Assembly (NCBI RefSeq): GCF_000142905.1
Contig: NW_013657642.1
Location: 135,295 to 176,278, forward strand
Reading direction: 5' to 3'
DNA length: 40,984 nt
Source of the DNA: Thecamonas trahens ATCC 50062
Taxonomy: Eukaryota; Apusozoa; Apusomonadida; Apusomonadidae
Position numbers and translations under genes: made by a program. The notes under the pieces were generated by a model. That model made no database searches and was not told where the DNA came from. It saw only the letters and a program-made list of their open reading frames with translations. This document shows, in pieces, positions 1 to 8,752 of this stretch (position 1 is the first letter of the stretch; every line of letters begins with the position of its first letter).

Positions 1-302
1 ACCCCCCAACCCACGCGGGAGGTCTTCACCCGAAGCCCGTCAAGTCGCCGTGTTTGGACGATGCCACTCATGTACCTTGTTCTGATTGCCAGTGTTGACC
101 GCTATGACTTGATCGCCATTGTCGCCCACATCTACCTCCATATCGCGCTCCCCACCCTTCTACTTCCATTGACCAACTCGGTTGCGACGCGAGCAGGAGG
201 CGATGAGCCGAGACGGAGCGGGGAAGGTGGCGGGCGAGGGCGATTGGCGCACGACTACACTCGAGGAAGGGGAGCAAGACACACAACTACGCGCACGCAT
301 TC
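1..302. other. Left-edge non-coding flank
   Basis: No convincing gene is seen here. Short open frames exist but carry no recognisable motif and look like products of GC-rich sequence. The last 60 bases before the ATG at 303 contain a CA-rich stretch (around 277-300), similar to the leaders of other genes in this window, so this is probably the promoter and 5' leader of the gene that starts at 303. Confidence 0.5.
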
Positions 303-1118
303 ATGTCGGCTGTAGGAGGCTCAGAATGGCTGCCCGTGTGGGGCAAGCGCGAGGTGGCGCATCGGGAGACTGAGATCTGCGAGCTTGTCGAGCTGCTGGC
401 GTTCGACCAATGGTCCGACCTGTTCAAGCCGTTCATCGCGCAGCTCGGCGCACCCTCGGCACTCTGCGGCTATCTCTCGCTGGCCAACGGAAGCGTGGCT
501 GCTGCCGAGCTGGCAGGCGGGCCGGTGTGCGGGGTGGCGGCTGTTGATGAACTGTTGGATCGGCTGTGTGACGCGGCGGACATTGTCCCGCGGGTGGCGA
601 GCTTCATGGAGATGGTCGCCGACAAGCGGACGGCGTACATGGCGGCGTCGGACCATGTCTTTACCGCGCAGGAGAGGCGGGCGTACCTCGCCGACTGGGT
701 CGCCAACTACGAGATCTCGGACGTGCTGGCACATCTTGCCCTGCCCAACCTCGTCTTTGTCCGCAACATCGAGCGCGAGCCCGAGACGTGCACCTTTGAG
801 GAGGCAGCGCGACTGGAGGACGAGGCCCGGTTTGCCGATCTGCTCCTCTTCTTTGACGTGTCAGGCAGGCAGCTGCGCCCGTCTGAGTTCCTAGCGGGCT
901 ACGATCCGCTGCGTCAGGTCTACGTGGTCGACTTGCTGGGCCATTTTGTCATTGCGGTGCCTGTGGTGGCGGCTCGCGGCGAGGGAGCGGGGGTGAGGCG
1001 CGTGCTGGCGATGATCAACACCTCGCGCGGGTCGTACATCGACAAGGCGATCCTGCCCCGGCTGGCGGCAGTGGTGTTTGGCGGTGCGGGTGACGATGCT
1101 CTGCAGTACGCGAGCTAG
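303..1118 (+). CDS. Unrecognised protein with papain-order Cys/His/Asn pattern (271 aa)
   Basis: I do not recognise this family with certainty. The frame is open from an ATG in good context at 303 to a TAG at 1118, and it looks like real coding sequence. Residues 50-63 read APSALCGYLSLANG, a small-residue-flanked Cys followed by a helix, as at the nucleophile of papain-fold enzymes. The segment DLLGHFVIAVPVV (210-222) places His214 at the start of a hydrophobic beta strand. MINTSRG then supplies Asn239. The order Cys55-His214-Asn239 is that of papain-like peptidases, including several ubiquitin-type deconjugases. No signal peptide or membrane segment is seen. The gene converges on the Sec61 gene with only 37 bp between stop codons. 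The peptidase idea is inference from motif order only; it could equally be a non-enzymatic protein. Confidence 0.7.
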   Translation: MSAVGGSEWLPVWGKREVAHRETEICELVELLAFDQWSDLFKPFIAQLGAPSALCGYLSLANGSVAAAELAGGPVCGVAAVDELLDRLCDAADIVPRVASFMEMVADKRTAYMAASDHVFTAQERRAYLADWVANYEISDVLAHLALPNLVFVRNIEREPETCTFEEAARLEDEARFADLLLFFDVSGRQLRPSEFLAGYDPLRQVYVVDLLGHFVIAVPVVAARGEGAGVRRVLAMINTSRGSYIDKAILPRLAAVVFGGAGDDALQYAS

Positions 1119-1155
1119 CTCCGAGCCCGGGATGTGTTGGCAACGTTTACGTCGG

Positions 1156-3093
1156 TTAGAAGATGGCGCCAATGAGCGAGCCACCGGCAGCCTCGCGGGC
1201 AACGATCTCATAGTACTCGTAGATGTTGGTGACGGCGAGGAGGATCGAGGTACCGGAGCCGAGGGCACCCATGAGGTCAGCCACGATGGAGAGAGCGCCG
1301 ATGCACAGGCCGCCAAAGGAGGCGGCGATGGGGATGTACATGTTGAGGACGCGCTTGAGCGAGGCATCGCGGTGGCCGGGCATCGACATCCGCTGGGCCT
1401 TGAGCTGCTTGAGCACGTCGCCGGGCGTCGAGTTGGAGACGTTGATCCAAAGACGAGAGATGGCAGCGCAGGTGCCGAGGACAAAGACGATGTAGAAGAC
1501 GGCGCGGAGCGGGTCAGCGACAAAGCCCGAGAGCGACTCGGGGCGCGAGATGTAGTAGGCGAGGCCGCCGACGGGCATGTTCTGGCCGCCGCGCGAGTCC
1601 ATGGCCTGCCACTTGCCGAGGAGGCCGGCAATGGGGTTACCCTCAAAGCGGGACCAGAGGAGCTGCGAGATGAACATGAGGTTCGAGACAAGGGCCGACT
1701 GGAGCATGATGGGCATGTTGGCGGTGTAGAAGAGCTTGATCGGGTACGACGACTTCTGGCGGGTGCCGTCCGACGAGAGCGGGATGTTGACCTTGAAGCC
1801 CTGGAAGAAGATGACAATGAAGAACACCAGCACCGTCGCAATGAGGTTGGTGATGTTGGGCATGTATGGCCGGTTAAAGGCCTCCTTGAGCGCACGGACC
1901 TTGTCCGACCGCGTCATCATGAGGTAGAAGAAGGCCACCACCGCGCCCTCAAACTGCGTCCCGTTGCCCTGGTTGACGGCGTACGGCGAAAAGGTCTTCC
2001 ACATGATGGTCTCGCACACGTTCGTCGTGACAAAGAGCGAAATGCCAGCGCCCAGACCGTAGCCCTTCTGCAGCATCTCGTCAAGCACAATGACAATGAG
2101 GCCCGAGACAATGAGCTGGACCACAATGAGGAGCGCGTTACCCATGCCAATGTCCGACAGGTTGCCGTACATGCCCGACGAGACGTTGGCAATGGCGTGG
2201 AGGAAGGTGATCACAATGCCCACAAGCTTCTGCGCGCCCTTGAGGAGCTCGCGCTCGCGGCGCACGTTCTGGTCAACCGAAATCAGCTTGGCGCCCGAGA
2301 GCAGCTGGATGACCAGGCCCGAGGTAACAATCGGCGTGATGCCAAGCTCCATGAGCGTACCGCGGTTGGCAGCGAGAATCATCCGCATCCAGTAGAACGG
2401 ATCCGACGAAGCCGACGACGCAATGCCATAGAGCGGGACCTGGCAGCACACAAGGAAGATGAACAGCGACGCCGCCGTCCACATCAGCTTCTCGCGGAGC
2501 TGGATCTGCCGCTCCGGCGACTGCACCTCCGGCAGGAGCGGCATGAACGGCTCCAACAGGTAGATGAGCTTGGCTGTCCCCGCACCACCACACACCACAT
2601 ATCCGCACCACCAACAGCGTGAGCGTCAGCACCAGCTCTCACGTGAGTCGGGAAGAGGGACACGGGGAGCCACCAGCCACAGCGGTGGGGCCGTCGCGAT
2701 CGCAGCCTCGGGTCGTGGCACCCGTTGACGGGGGATGGGCACGGGGGACGAGGGAAGCTACGAGGAGGCAGGGGAAAGGCATGGAGGTGTAGTACTATGC
2801 AAATACACAGACTATGTGTGTGTGTCTCGCCTGCTCCCCCACGACTCGGCTCGGGCTAGGCCCTAGGGGGGAGGCGAGGGCCATGTGCTTCAGAGGCGAA
2901 AATAAATTGTATGCGGCGGCAACGGGAGGGCAAGGCAAGGGAGCTCAGCTGGTTTGGCCATGACAAGGGTGGCGGGACGAGGGAGTGGCATAACCAGACT
3001 CTCGTCCAATGCTAGGGATGGACGCTCATACATATACCTGCCAAATATCTACCTCTGCCTCCTCTATCCTTCTTACGTACTCTCCTTCGACAT
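1156..3093 (-). CDS. SEC61A: Sec61 alpha, protein-conducting channel subunit (two exons)
   Basis: This is the pore subunit of the ER translocon. Hallmarks are PFMPLLPEV near the N-terminus, [53 protein letters not shown] and [13 protein letters not shown], with about ten hydrophobic membrane segments as in the family. The long exon is 1156-2573. Its open frame runs further upstream without a suitable ATG, and the conserved start lacks a Met, so a first exon is needed. I place it at 3081-3093 (complement): ATG plus MSKE and one base of a split Thr codon, followed by a consensus donor GTACGTAAG. The acceptor is ACAG before 2573. The spliced product is 476 aa, the same length as human Sec61 alpha. 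The main exon is near certain; the tiny first exon is inferred. The gene is convergent with the gene at 303-1118. Confidence 0.93.
2574..3080 (-). other. Inferred first intron of the Sec61 alpha gene (507 nt)
   Basis: The intron is bounded on the minus strand by GTACGTAAG (from 3080 downwards) and ACAG (ending at 2574). It is phase 1, after the fourth codon. No other gene is seen inside. The region has several short G-rich and CT-rich patches and a weak polypyrimidine tract. It is inferred from the missing conserved N-terminus and the exact 476-residue product. A transcript read across 3081/2573 would settle it. Confidence 0.7.
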
Positions 3094-3580
3094 GGTGACG
3101 AGTTTCCAAGTGAGGTGCCTGCCGTACCCTCGTCGGCTCCTCGCCCTCGCTGGTGGCGGGTCGTTGACGTTTCCGCCCATTGGCCAAACGGCGACCTGCC
3201 GAAAAACTATGGCTGTCACGAGGGGGCGGGGATGAGGCTTTGGCTCGATTGCATTTGAGGGCGAGGGGGGGGGGGGGGGGGGAGGATGCTGATGGAGACG
3301 TACGACAGATACAGTTGTTGCCTGCGCATACTCCTCCATACAGGCATATACATCATATACACCATCATCTGCCCACGTCTACCCATCGGGCCAGTGCGGC
3401 ATACTGGTTGCGGCCGATGTGGTGGCCGATGTGGCACGGATTCAGGGTGCAGTTGCTGGCGCGCAGTGCTTGGCCGACAGAGATCACGGCGGGTGCTAGA
3501 GTGAGTGTGGCGAGCGAGGGCGAGAGTCTCTTGATTCGTCGTAGCGAGAGTACGAGTGATGAGAGCGAGTGGGCATGCGG
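3094..3580. other. Intergenic region between the Sec61 start and the Arf 3' end
   Basis: About 490 bp between the inferred Sec61 start codon (minus strand, at 3093) and the Arf stop codon (3581). It should contain the Sec61 promoter and the Arf 3' untranslated region. A run of 18 G lies at 3265-3282. I see no protein motif, tRNA-like fold or long repeat in it. Confidence 0.5.
3265..3282 (+). repeat. G18 homopolymer
   Basis: Eighteen consecutive G on the plus strand, counted from the sequence. It is one of several G or C runs of nearly identical length in this window and lies upstream of the Sec61 start. Confidence 0.9.
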
Positions 3581-4156
3581 TCAGCTGTCGCCGTCGGTGT
3601 TCAAGGCGGTGGCCATCCACTCAAGGGCGGCCGGAAGGCCCGACTCGGTGGGATCTGTGGCTGTGGCGATGGTGGGCATGATGGTCCATGTCCGCGCCTC
3701 GCCAAGGAGGTCGATGAGATCAAACTCCTCGATGATGGTGTCAACGCTGGCTGCGTGCTCCATGTCTTGCTTGTTGGCGAGGATGAGGACGGGCGCAAAC
3801 TTGAGCTCAGGCTCAGCCAGTATAGTCGCGAGCTCGTCCTTGGACTCGTAGAACCGCTCCATGTCTGTCGAGTCGATGACCCAGATGAGGCCACACGACT
3901 GGATGATGTAGTGCTTCCACAGCGGGCGGACCCGCGACTGGCCGGCAACATCCCACACGTCAAAGGACAGCTTCTCATGCTCGATGCCGCGAACGTTGAA
4001 TCCGAGCGTAGGCGTTGTCTCCACCACCTCGCCCAGCGCCAGGTTGTGGAGCACGGTGGTCTTGCCTGCTGCGTCGAGGCCCAGCATCAGCAGCCGGGTC
4101 TTCTTGCTCCCGTTGCCAAACAGCTTGCGGACGGCCCGGACGAGGACGCCGCCCAT
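3581..4156 (-). CDS. Arf/Arl-family small GTPase (191 aa)
   Basis: A membrane-associated GTP switch for vesicle traffic or a related process. The start MGG at 4156 gives Gly2, the N-myristoylation position of Arf proteins. Nucleotide-binding motifs appear in order: P-loop GLDAAGKT (26-33), switch I TPTLGFNV (48-55), switch II WDVAGQ (68-73) and NKQD (128-131). The amphipathic N-terminal helix VRAVRKLF is present. Length fits the family (about 180 aa). Two deviations: the usual Arf DVGGQ is DVAGQ, and the last nucleotide-binding loop, normally CAT, reads IATAT. These point to an Arf-like (Arl) paralogue, not canonical Arf1; I cannot assign the subgroup. The frame stays open 46 codons upstream of MGG, but that part is CA-rich leader in composition. 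There is no intron. Confidence 0.92.
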   Translation of the reverse strand: MGGVLVRAVRKLFGNGSKKTRLLMLGLDAAGKTTVLHNLALGEVVETTPTLGFNVRGIEHEKLSFDVWDVAGQSRVRPLWKHYIIQSCGLIWVIDSTDMERFYESKDELATILAEPELKFAPVLILANKQDMEHAASVDTIIEEFDLIDLLGEARTWTIMPTIATATDPTESGLPAALEWMATALNTDGDS

Positions 4157-4636
4157 AGTAAGAGGGGAGTATGTGAGTGTGGGGTGTGGGGTGGGGTGTG
4201 GGTTGTATGGCTGTGGGCGTGGGTGTGGTGGGGAAGGGGTGGGACGGTGGCTGTGGTTGTCGAGCGGCGGCCGGTCCGCCACCGCACTCGCCACGGCCGT
4301 CCACCACCATGGCAGACATCATCGCGACACTCATCCTCCCCCCACACACACACATCGCAAGTCACATCCACACGACCGACCGTCATCAGTTATCGGATTG
4401 GCACTGTAGATTCGGGTGATGGCTATGGCCGTGGTCGGTGACGTCATGCGGTCGATGCGATGCAGCTGCAATCGCTTGGGCGGGAGGGGGAGTGAGGGAG
4501 GGGAGGGGTTGCCGACAACCGATGTCACTTCGGAAGGTTGGAGATGGTGTGTGGCGGAAGAAAGAAGGTACGTAGAAACTATTTGTACAAGACCTACAGT
4601 GTGTATACTCTGCTCTCCACTATACGGTTGCTTGCG
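4157..4636. other. Divergent promoter region, Arf (-) and F-box gene (+)
   Basis: 480 bp between two divergent starts. 4170-4255 is strongly G/T-rich on the plus strand (CA-rich in the Arf leader direction). 4333-4375 is CA-rich on the plus strand. No gene is seen. It probably carries both promoters and leaders. Confidence 0.5.
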
Positions 4637-5698
4637 ATGGCTGCAGCACCCGACTCGGCGCGGCTGACTCTGGAGGAGCTCCCCGTGGATGTGCTGGGCG
4701 AGGTGGCGTCGTATCTCTCGTGCTTAAGTCTGGTGGCGCTGATGGGCACGTGCCAGACGATTCGACAGGCGCTGATGCATGATGCGCTGGTGTGGCGGGT
4801 GCGCTTTGGTGTCGCCGACTATGAGGCGTTTGCACGCGGGCTATGCGCTCCGCCTGGTACGGTAGTGGCGATATCATCGTCGAACAACCGATACACGCCG
4901 ATGGAGTTGTTTGACTTGGCGGTGGTGGTACCGGGTGGGAACAGCTGCGGCGACGCGGAGAGCATCAAGCGGGCGCGGGCGTCGCGCGCGGTGGCGGACG
5001 CGCATGAAATGATCGCAATGCTCGAGGCGAGCGGAGTGGCATCCGCGGGTGCGGCCAACACCGTGGCCGTCTTCCACGACCATGTCAACGGTGGATCGTT
5101 TGTGACGCCGATGGCGGCGCATCTGGGTGCGCGGATGATGGCGGCAGCTGCCGCGGTGGGCGTATTTGTACCAGATTCCATCTACAGCCTTGCTAGGGTG
5201 GATGGGGACGACGATCCGCTCCAGCTCGGCTTGGACACGCTCGGGTACGTGCCTGGTGAGTTTCTGGCGGCGACGAGCCGCGGCCGGTACCGCTTCAGCT
5301 CGATTGCCATCGGCTCTGGGCCGCAACCGGAGCAGCTCCGATGGCGATTTGTTCTCCTTGTTCTGATGGTGCAGGCCAAGACCGGGGCGCTGTCGGATAG
5401 TCCGCAGCTTGCGGATGCCCTCCTACCACCGATGACGATGTTCTCGTCGACGCCGTCGGTGCAAGGGCAAGGGCAGCTGGACGAGCTGATGGAAGCATGC
5501 AAGTTTATGGAGTTTGTGAAGAGGGGGTGGGAGCCCGATGATGACACCACCAAGTCGATCTATGAGACGTGCACTCCCAACTGGCCGCCAAACCGCTACC
5601 TTTCCGTGCCTGTGTTTCGGGTCAGGGAGCTGGTCGAGGGCGTCGATTCGTTTCTCGAGCATGTGGTGTCCAATCTGGCTGCGCAAGAAGCACGGTAG
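4637..5698 (+). CDS. F-box protein (353 aa)
   Basis: A probable substrate receptor of an SCF (Skp1-Cullin-F-box) ubiquitin ligase. Residues 10-57 form an F-box: LTLEELPVDVLGEVASYL, then LSLVALMGTC, then IRQALMHDALVWRVRF. The LP-x-D-VL and VW-R spacing is typical. The remainder (60-353) shows no leucine-rich, WD40 or kelch repeats, so the substrate-binding part is unknown. It is rich in Ala and Val up to about residue 180 and has a charged C-terminus. I chose the ATG at 4637 because the F-box begins shortly after it; an in-frame ATG at 4544 would add about 31 residues with no conserved features. It converges on the PA28 gene with only 24 bp between stop codons. Confidence 0.82.
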   Translation: MAAAPDSARLTLEELPVDVLGEVASYLSCLSLVALMGTCQTIRQALMHDALVWRVRFGVADYEAFARGLCAPPGTVVAISSSNNRYTPMELFDLAVVVPGGNSCGDAESIKRARASRAVADAHEMIAMLEASGVASAGAANTVAVFHDHVNGGSFVTPMAAHLGARMMAAAAAVGVFVPDSIYSLARVDGDDDPLQLGLDTLGYVPGEFLAATSRGRYRFSSIAIGSGPQPEQLRWRFVLLVLMVQAKTGALSDSPQLADALLPPMTMFSSTPSVQGQGQLDELMEACKFMEFVKRGWEPDDDTTKSIYETCTPNWPPNRYLSVPVFRVRELVEGVDSFLEHVVSNLAAQEAR

Positions 5699-5722
5699 CC
5701 GCTGAGCACAAGGATTCCTTGA

Positions 5723-6351
5723 TTACACAGCGCCAACGCGCGGCTCAAGCTCCGAGCCCGAGAGGATCTTGGGCATGTTCTTCTGCAGCGAGTCGTGGAG
5801 GGCGCGATAGGCGGAGAGAAGGAGCGAGAAGGAGACCCAGAGATTGGAAAAGTAGCGGTCGTCAAGGTCGATGATCGAGTTGATGAGGTCGGCGTTCCAG
5901 GGGCGGCGGAGAACACGGGCGACGAGCGCGCCGCGCGACTGAAAGTAGCGGTGGATGCTGCGGAGCTGGGCAACTACGGTGGCTTCGTAGCCCATGACCT
6001 CAGTGAGGACCGTGATCTGAACGGCGACGTCAAACTGCTTGACGCGGTCGGTCGACGACGGGACGCGGAGCTGGATCCAGTTCTTGATGGTGGCAACAGT
6101 GTCGAGGAAGACATACATCTCGTGCTTGATCTTGTCTGAGAGAGGGAGGATGACCGAGTTGACTCGGACCCGAAGCGCCTTGAGCGCCTCGGCGTCGGAC
6201 CACTTTCCGTCGAGGCCGAGCATGTCTGCGGTGACCTGCGCAGCCTCGGCGTCACTCGCGCGCCACGCGGCAGGCATCTTGGGCCCCGAAAACTCGAGGG
6301 ACGACGAGTCGGATGAGGCCGACGAATCGGACGACCCGGCCGAGCACGCGT

Positions 6352-6387
<36 letters not shown>

Positions 6388-7012
6388 ATGGCGAGCCAGC
6401 GCGCGAGGCAGAAGTCATGCCGGTCACATGGCCGTGCGGCGGATGCGGCGAGCCCTTGCTCGCTGACGCTGTGCGGACGAGCGACGGGCGCCGCGATGGC
6501 GACGCGCTTGGTGTCGCGGTCACCGACGGAAAGGTGCCAAACGGCTGGACCCGCGGCGACGCCGCCATAAACCGCGGCAGCGGCGACTTGAGCGCATCCT
6601 GCGCCGCGCCGGTGGTGCCGAGCGTGCCGGCAAACAGATTGCCCGACGAAGTCACCATGTCCAGGTTGGCCTTGCGGTACTCGGCCCAGTTGGGCGCGTC
6701 GTACTGCGACGACGAGACGAGCTCGGCCATCTCGCTGATCTTGGCCGGAATAACCTCGGTAATGACCTTGGAAGCCTCTGCAGCCACAGTGGCTCGCAGC
6801 GACTCCATAAACGCCAACGCGTCGACATCCACGTCCTTCGGGCCCATCATCGGCCGCGCTCCCGCTCCCGTTCCCCCTCCAGCCGCGGCCGTACCCTTTC
6901 CGCCCCGGCCGGCCTTCTTCTTTCCCTTCTTTCCCTTACGAGCCGCCCGCCGCGCCGCCTTTTCTTCCTTGGACAGGATGCGGATGCGCCCGCCCTTGAG
7001 CACGACACTCAT
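5723..7012 (-). CDS. PA28/REG (11S) proteasome activator homologue with long insert (429 aa)
   Basis: 11S activators form a ring that caps the 20S proteasome and opens its gate without ATP. The C-terminal part (about 285-418) matches the PA28 helical domain: EMYVFLDTVATIKNWIQLRVP, then SIHRYFQSRGALVARVLRRPW, then IIDLDDRYFSNLW and a final AYRALHDSLQKNMPKIL. Residues 61-103 fit the short N-terminal helix of the family. Unusual points: a lysine-rich head (15-40), about 180 residues of Ser/Pro/Gly-rich low complexity (105-285, including a GS run at 209-220) where the family has a short variable loop, and a diverged activation loop (TDRVKQFDV where PA28 has DGNNFGV). The family is usually about 250 aa. 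The start at 7012 (MSVVLKGGR) is the first ATG after a CA-rich leader. Which PA28 subtype it is closest to cannot be told here. Confidence 0.85.
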
Positions 7013-7634
7013 GGTCTGTGTGGGTGAGTGAGGTGGGTACCCAGCTGTAGCTTCCCCTGTGGTGGGGGATGGAGGATGGATGCGCCTTTGAGCCAAGTCA
7101 TGCCACCACCGCCCACCGTTGCCACTGCCATTGCCATTGCCATCGCCATCCAACGAGTACATAAGGACGATGCAAGAGCGAGGGAGATTTGCTGCTTGTC
7201 ATAGATCGGTCATCGACTAGATCTCAGAAAGTTTCTAGGCTTGCTCCACGAGTAGCCATCACCGCCATTGGTCATGGCGTCAGGACGCGCAAAGCTGGCG
7301 TGCGCGCCTGCAAGGCAAAGCACGGAATGGGGATCTGTCAGTGCTGGACAGATGCTTGACGGATGCCTGGATGGATGGATGGTGATCCATGGATTCATCC
7401 GCTGGCTCATCACATCCACCCACTCACACATGCGCCCCACAGATGGTCCGCTGCAAATGCGAGGCAGCTCTCCCCCACGCCGCCACCGCTCAAGCCCCCG
7501 CCCCGATCAAGCCCCCCCCGATCAAGCCCCCTGATCATGACCCCGATCATGACCCACCCTGGTGTCATTCCCCCCCTCCCCCGCCACACCACTCTTCCCT
7601 ACACACCCAGTCACACCTCGGGGGACCAAGGAGG
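7013..7634. other. Divergent promoter region, PA28 (-) and Rab (+)
   Basis: 622 bp without a convincing gene. It holds short repeated words: GCCATT repeats near 7120-7150, GGAT repeats at 7363-7381, and CCCGATCAAGCC/GATCATGACCCC repeats at about 7499-7560. The last 100 bases before the Rab start are C/A/T-rich and G-poor, like other leaders in this window. Confidence 0.5.
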
Positions 7635-8481
7635 ATGGCGTCCGTCGACGAGCGCAAGCTGCTCATCATCGGTAAGCGTGTGGATAGGGAAGGAGGGACG
7701 GGGAGGTGGAGAGTGGCGGGGAGTGGCGGGGAGTGGCGGGCGCAGCAAAAGGCCATGCGCCCGAAAGTGTTCCAATTTTCCCCCCTGTCCCCCCCCCCTT
7801 TCCCCTGTCCCGTCCCATCCCAAAGACGGTGTGGGCAAGCAGCCAAGAAGGGGAAGGGGGCGTATGGGCATGAAGAGGACGAGTTACTTACTGGGTCCGC
7901 TATGGTGGGGCTTGGATGGGAGTAGGTGACTCTGCGGTGGGCAAGACGTGCATTCTCAAGCGGTATGTCAAGGACGAGTTCACCCGTGAGCAGCCTACCA
8001 TTGCTGGGCAGTATCTGCGGCGGACGGTGCGACTGGCGTCTGGGGGGAGATCACGCTCAACGTGTGGGACACGGCCGGGCAGGAGCGGTTCTACTCGGTG
8101 ACCAAGCAGTTCTTCCGCCACGCAGACGCCGCCATCGTGGTATACGACGTGACAAACCGCCACTCGTACGAGGGCATCATCCAGAAGTGGGTCGACAAGC
8201 TCCACGCCGAGTGCGACAACGACGACATCGTCGTTGCCCTCGCCGGCAACAAGTGCGATCTCGAGGACCAGCGCAAGGTCTCCACCGCAGAGGCCATGTC
8301 GCTTGCGGCAAACGCCGGCATGCTGTTCGGCGAGACCTCGGCTGCTGCCTCGATCGGCATCACCGAGCTCTTCCAGGAGATTGCCGAGCAGCTCGCCTCA
8401 CGCGAGAGCTCGCACGACGCCGGCCCCGCCCTTGTCCAACTCAACCTCGATCCCAAGAAGGACTCGGGCTGTCCGTGCTGA
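7635..8481 (+). CDS. Rab-family small GTPase, two exons, one frame break
   Basis: Rab GTPases define membrane identity and recruit tethers and motors. Exon 1 (7635-7671) encodes MASVDERKLLII and one base. The donor is GTAAGC and the acceptor TAG at 7923-7925. Exon 2 (7926-8481) continues with GDSAVGKT (P-loop), PTIAGQYL (switch I), WDTAGQERF (switch II), GNKCDL and ETSAAAS. It ends in GCPC, a CXC tail suitable for double geranylgeranylation. WDTAGQERF and VVYDVTN resemble the Rab5/Rab21 group, but assignment is tentative. Between switch I and WDTAGQ the reading frame moves by one base; one extra G in the six-G run at 8042-8047 restores a protein of about 197 aa with normal Rab spacing. Since everything else is intact, a base-calling error is likelier than a pseudogene. 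Confidence 0.88.
7672..7925 (+). other. Intron of the Rab gene (254 nt, phase 1)
   Basis: Begins GTAAGCGTG and ends GAGTAG. It separates LLII from GDSAVGKT, and the joined sequence reads straight through the P-loop. It contains C runs (about 7781-7800) and tandem GGGGAGTGGCG words at 7716-7740. Confidence 0.88.
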
Positions 8482-8752
8482 TTCCTGCTCGACGGTCATG
8501 CCTCGACCTCTTCCGAGCTGATGCAACTCGACCACGGCCTCGTCGCTCTCGGCGTTTCCCTGTTTCTCTTCCTCTCCAACCCCGGCCACTGCTTCGGCCG
8601 CGCGTTGGCAGAACAAACACATCCTCAGCCCTCACCCTGTCCGCCAGCCGCCGTCGCCACGTGTGCCACTTTTGCACCTGTGCGACCCAGGACGATCTTC
8701 CCAGACCCGACGCCAGCTCCACCCACGCCCACCCCTCCCTTGCCCCTGCTCC

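Noticed and set aside
2585-2598. GTG start at 2598 for Sec61 alpha
   Set aside because: The residues before KLIYLLEPF do not match the family, and non-ATG starts are not expected; an ACAG acceptor lies between.
1078-2622. Long plus-strand open frame (514 codons) opposite Sec61 alpha
   Set aside because: It is antisense to a strongly conserved gene, has a composition dominated by Arg/Asp/Glu/Ala/Val from the reverse complement of GC-rich codons, and no motif.
8020-8050. A 23-nt intron (GTGCGA...GGGAG) to explain the Rab frame change
   Set aside because: Too short to splice, and it would delete about eight residues from the switch I-II region that Rab proteins keep.
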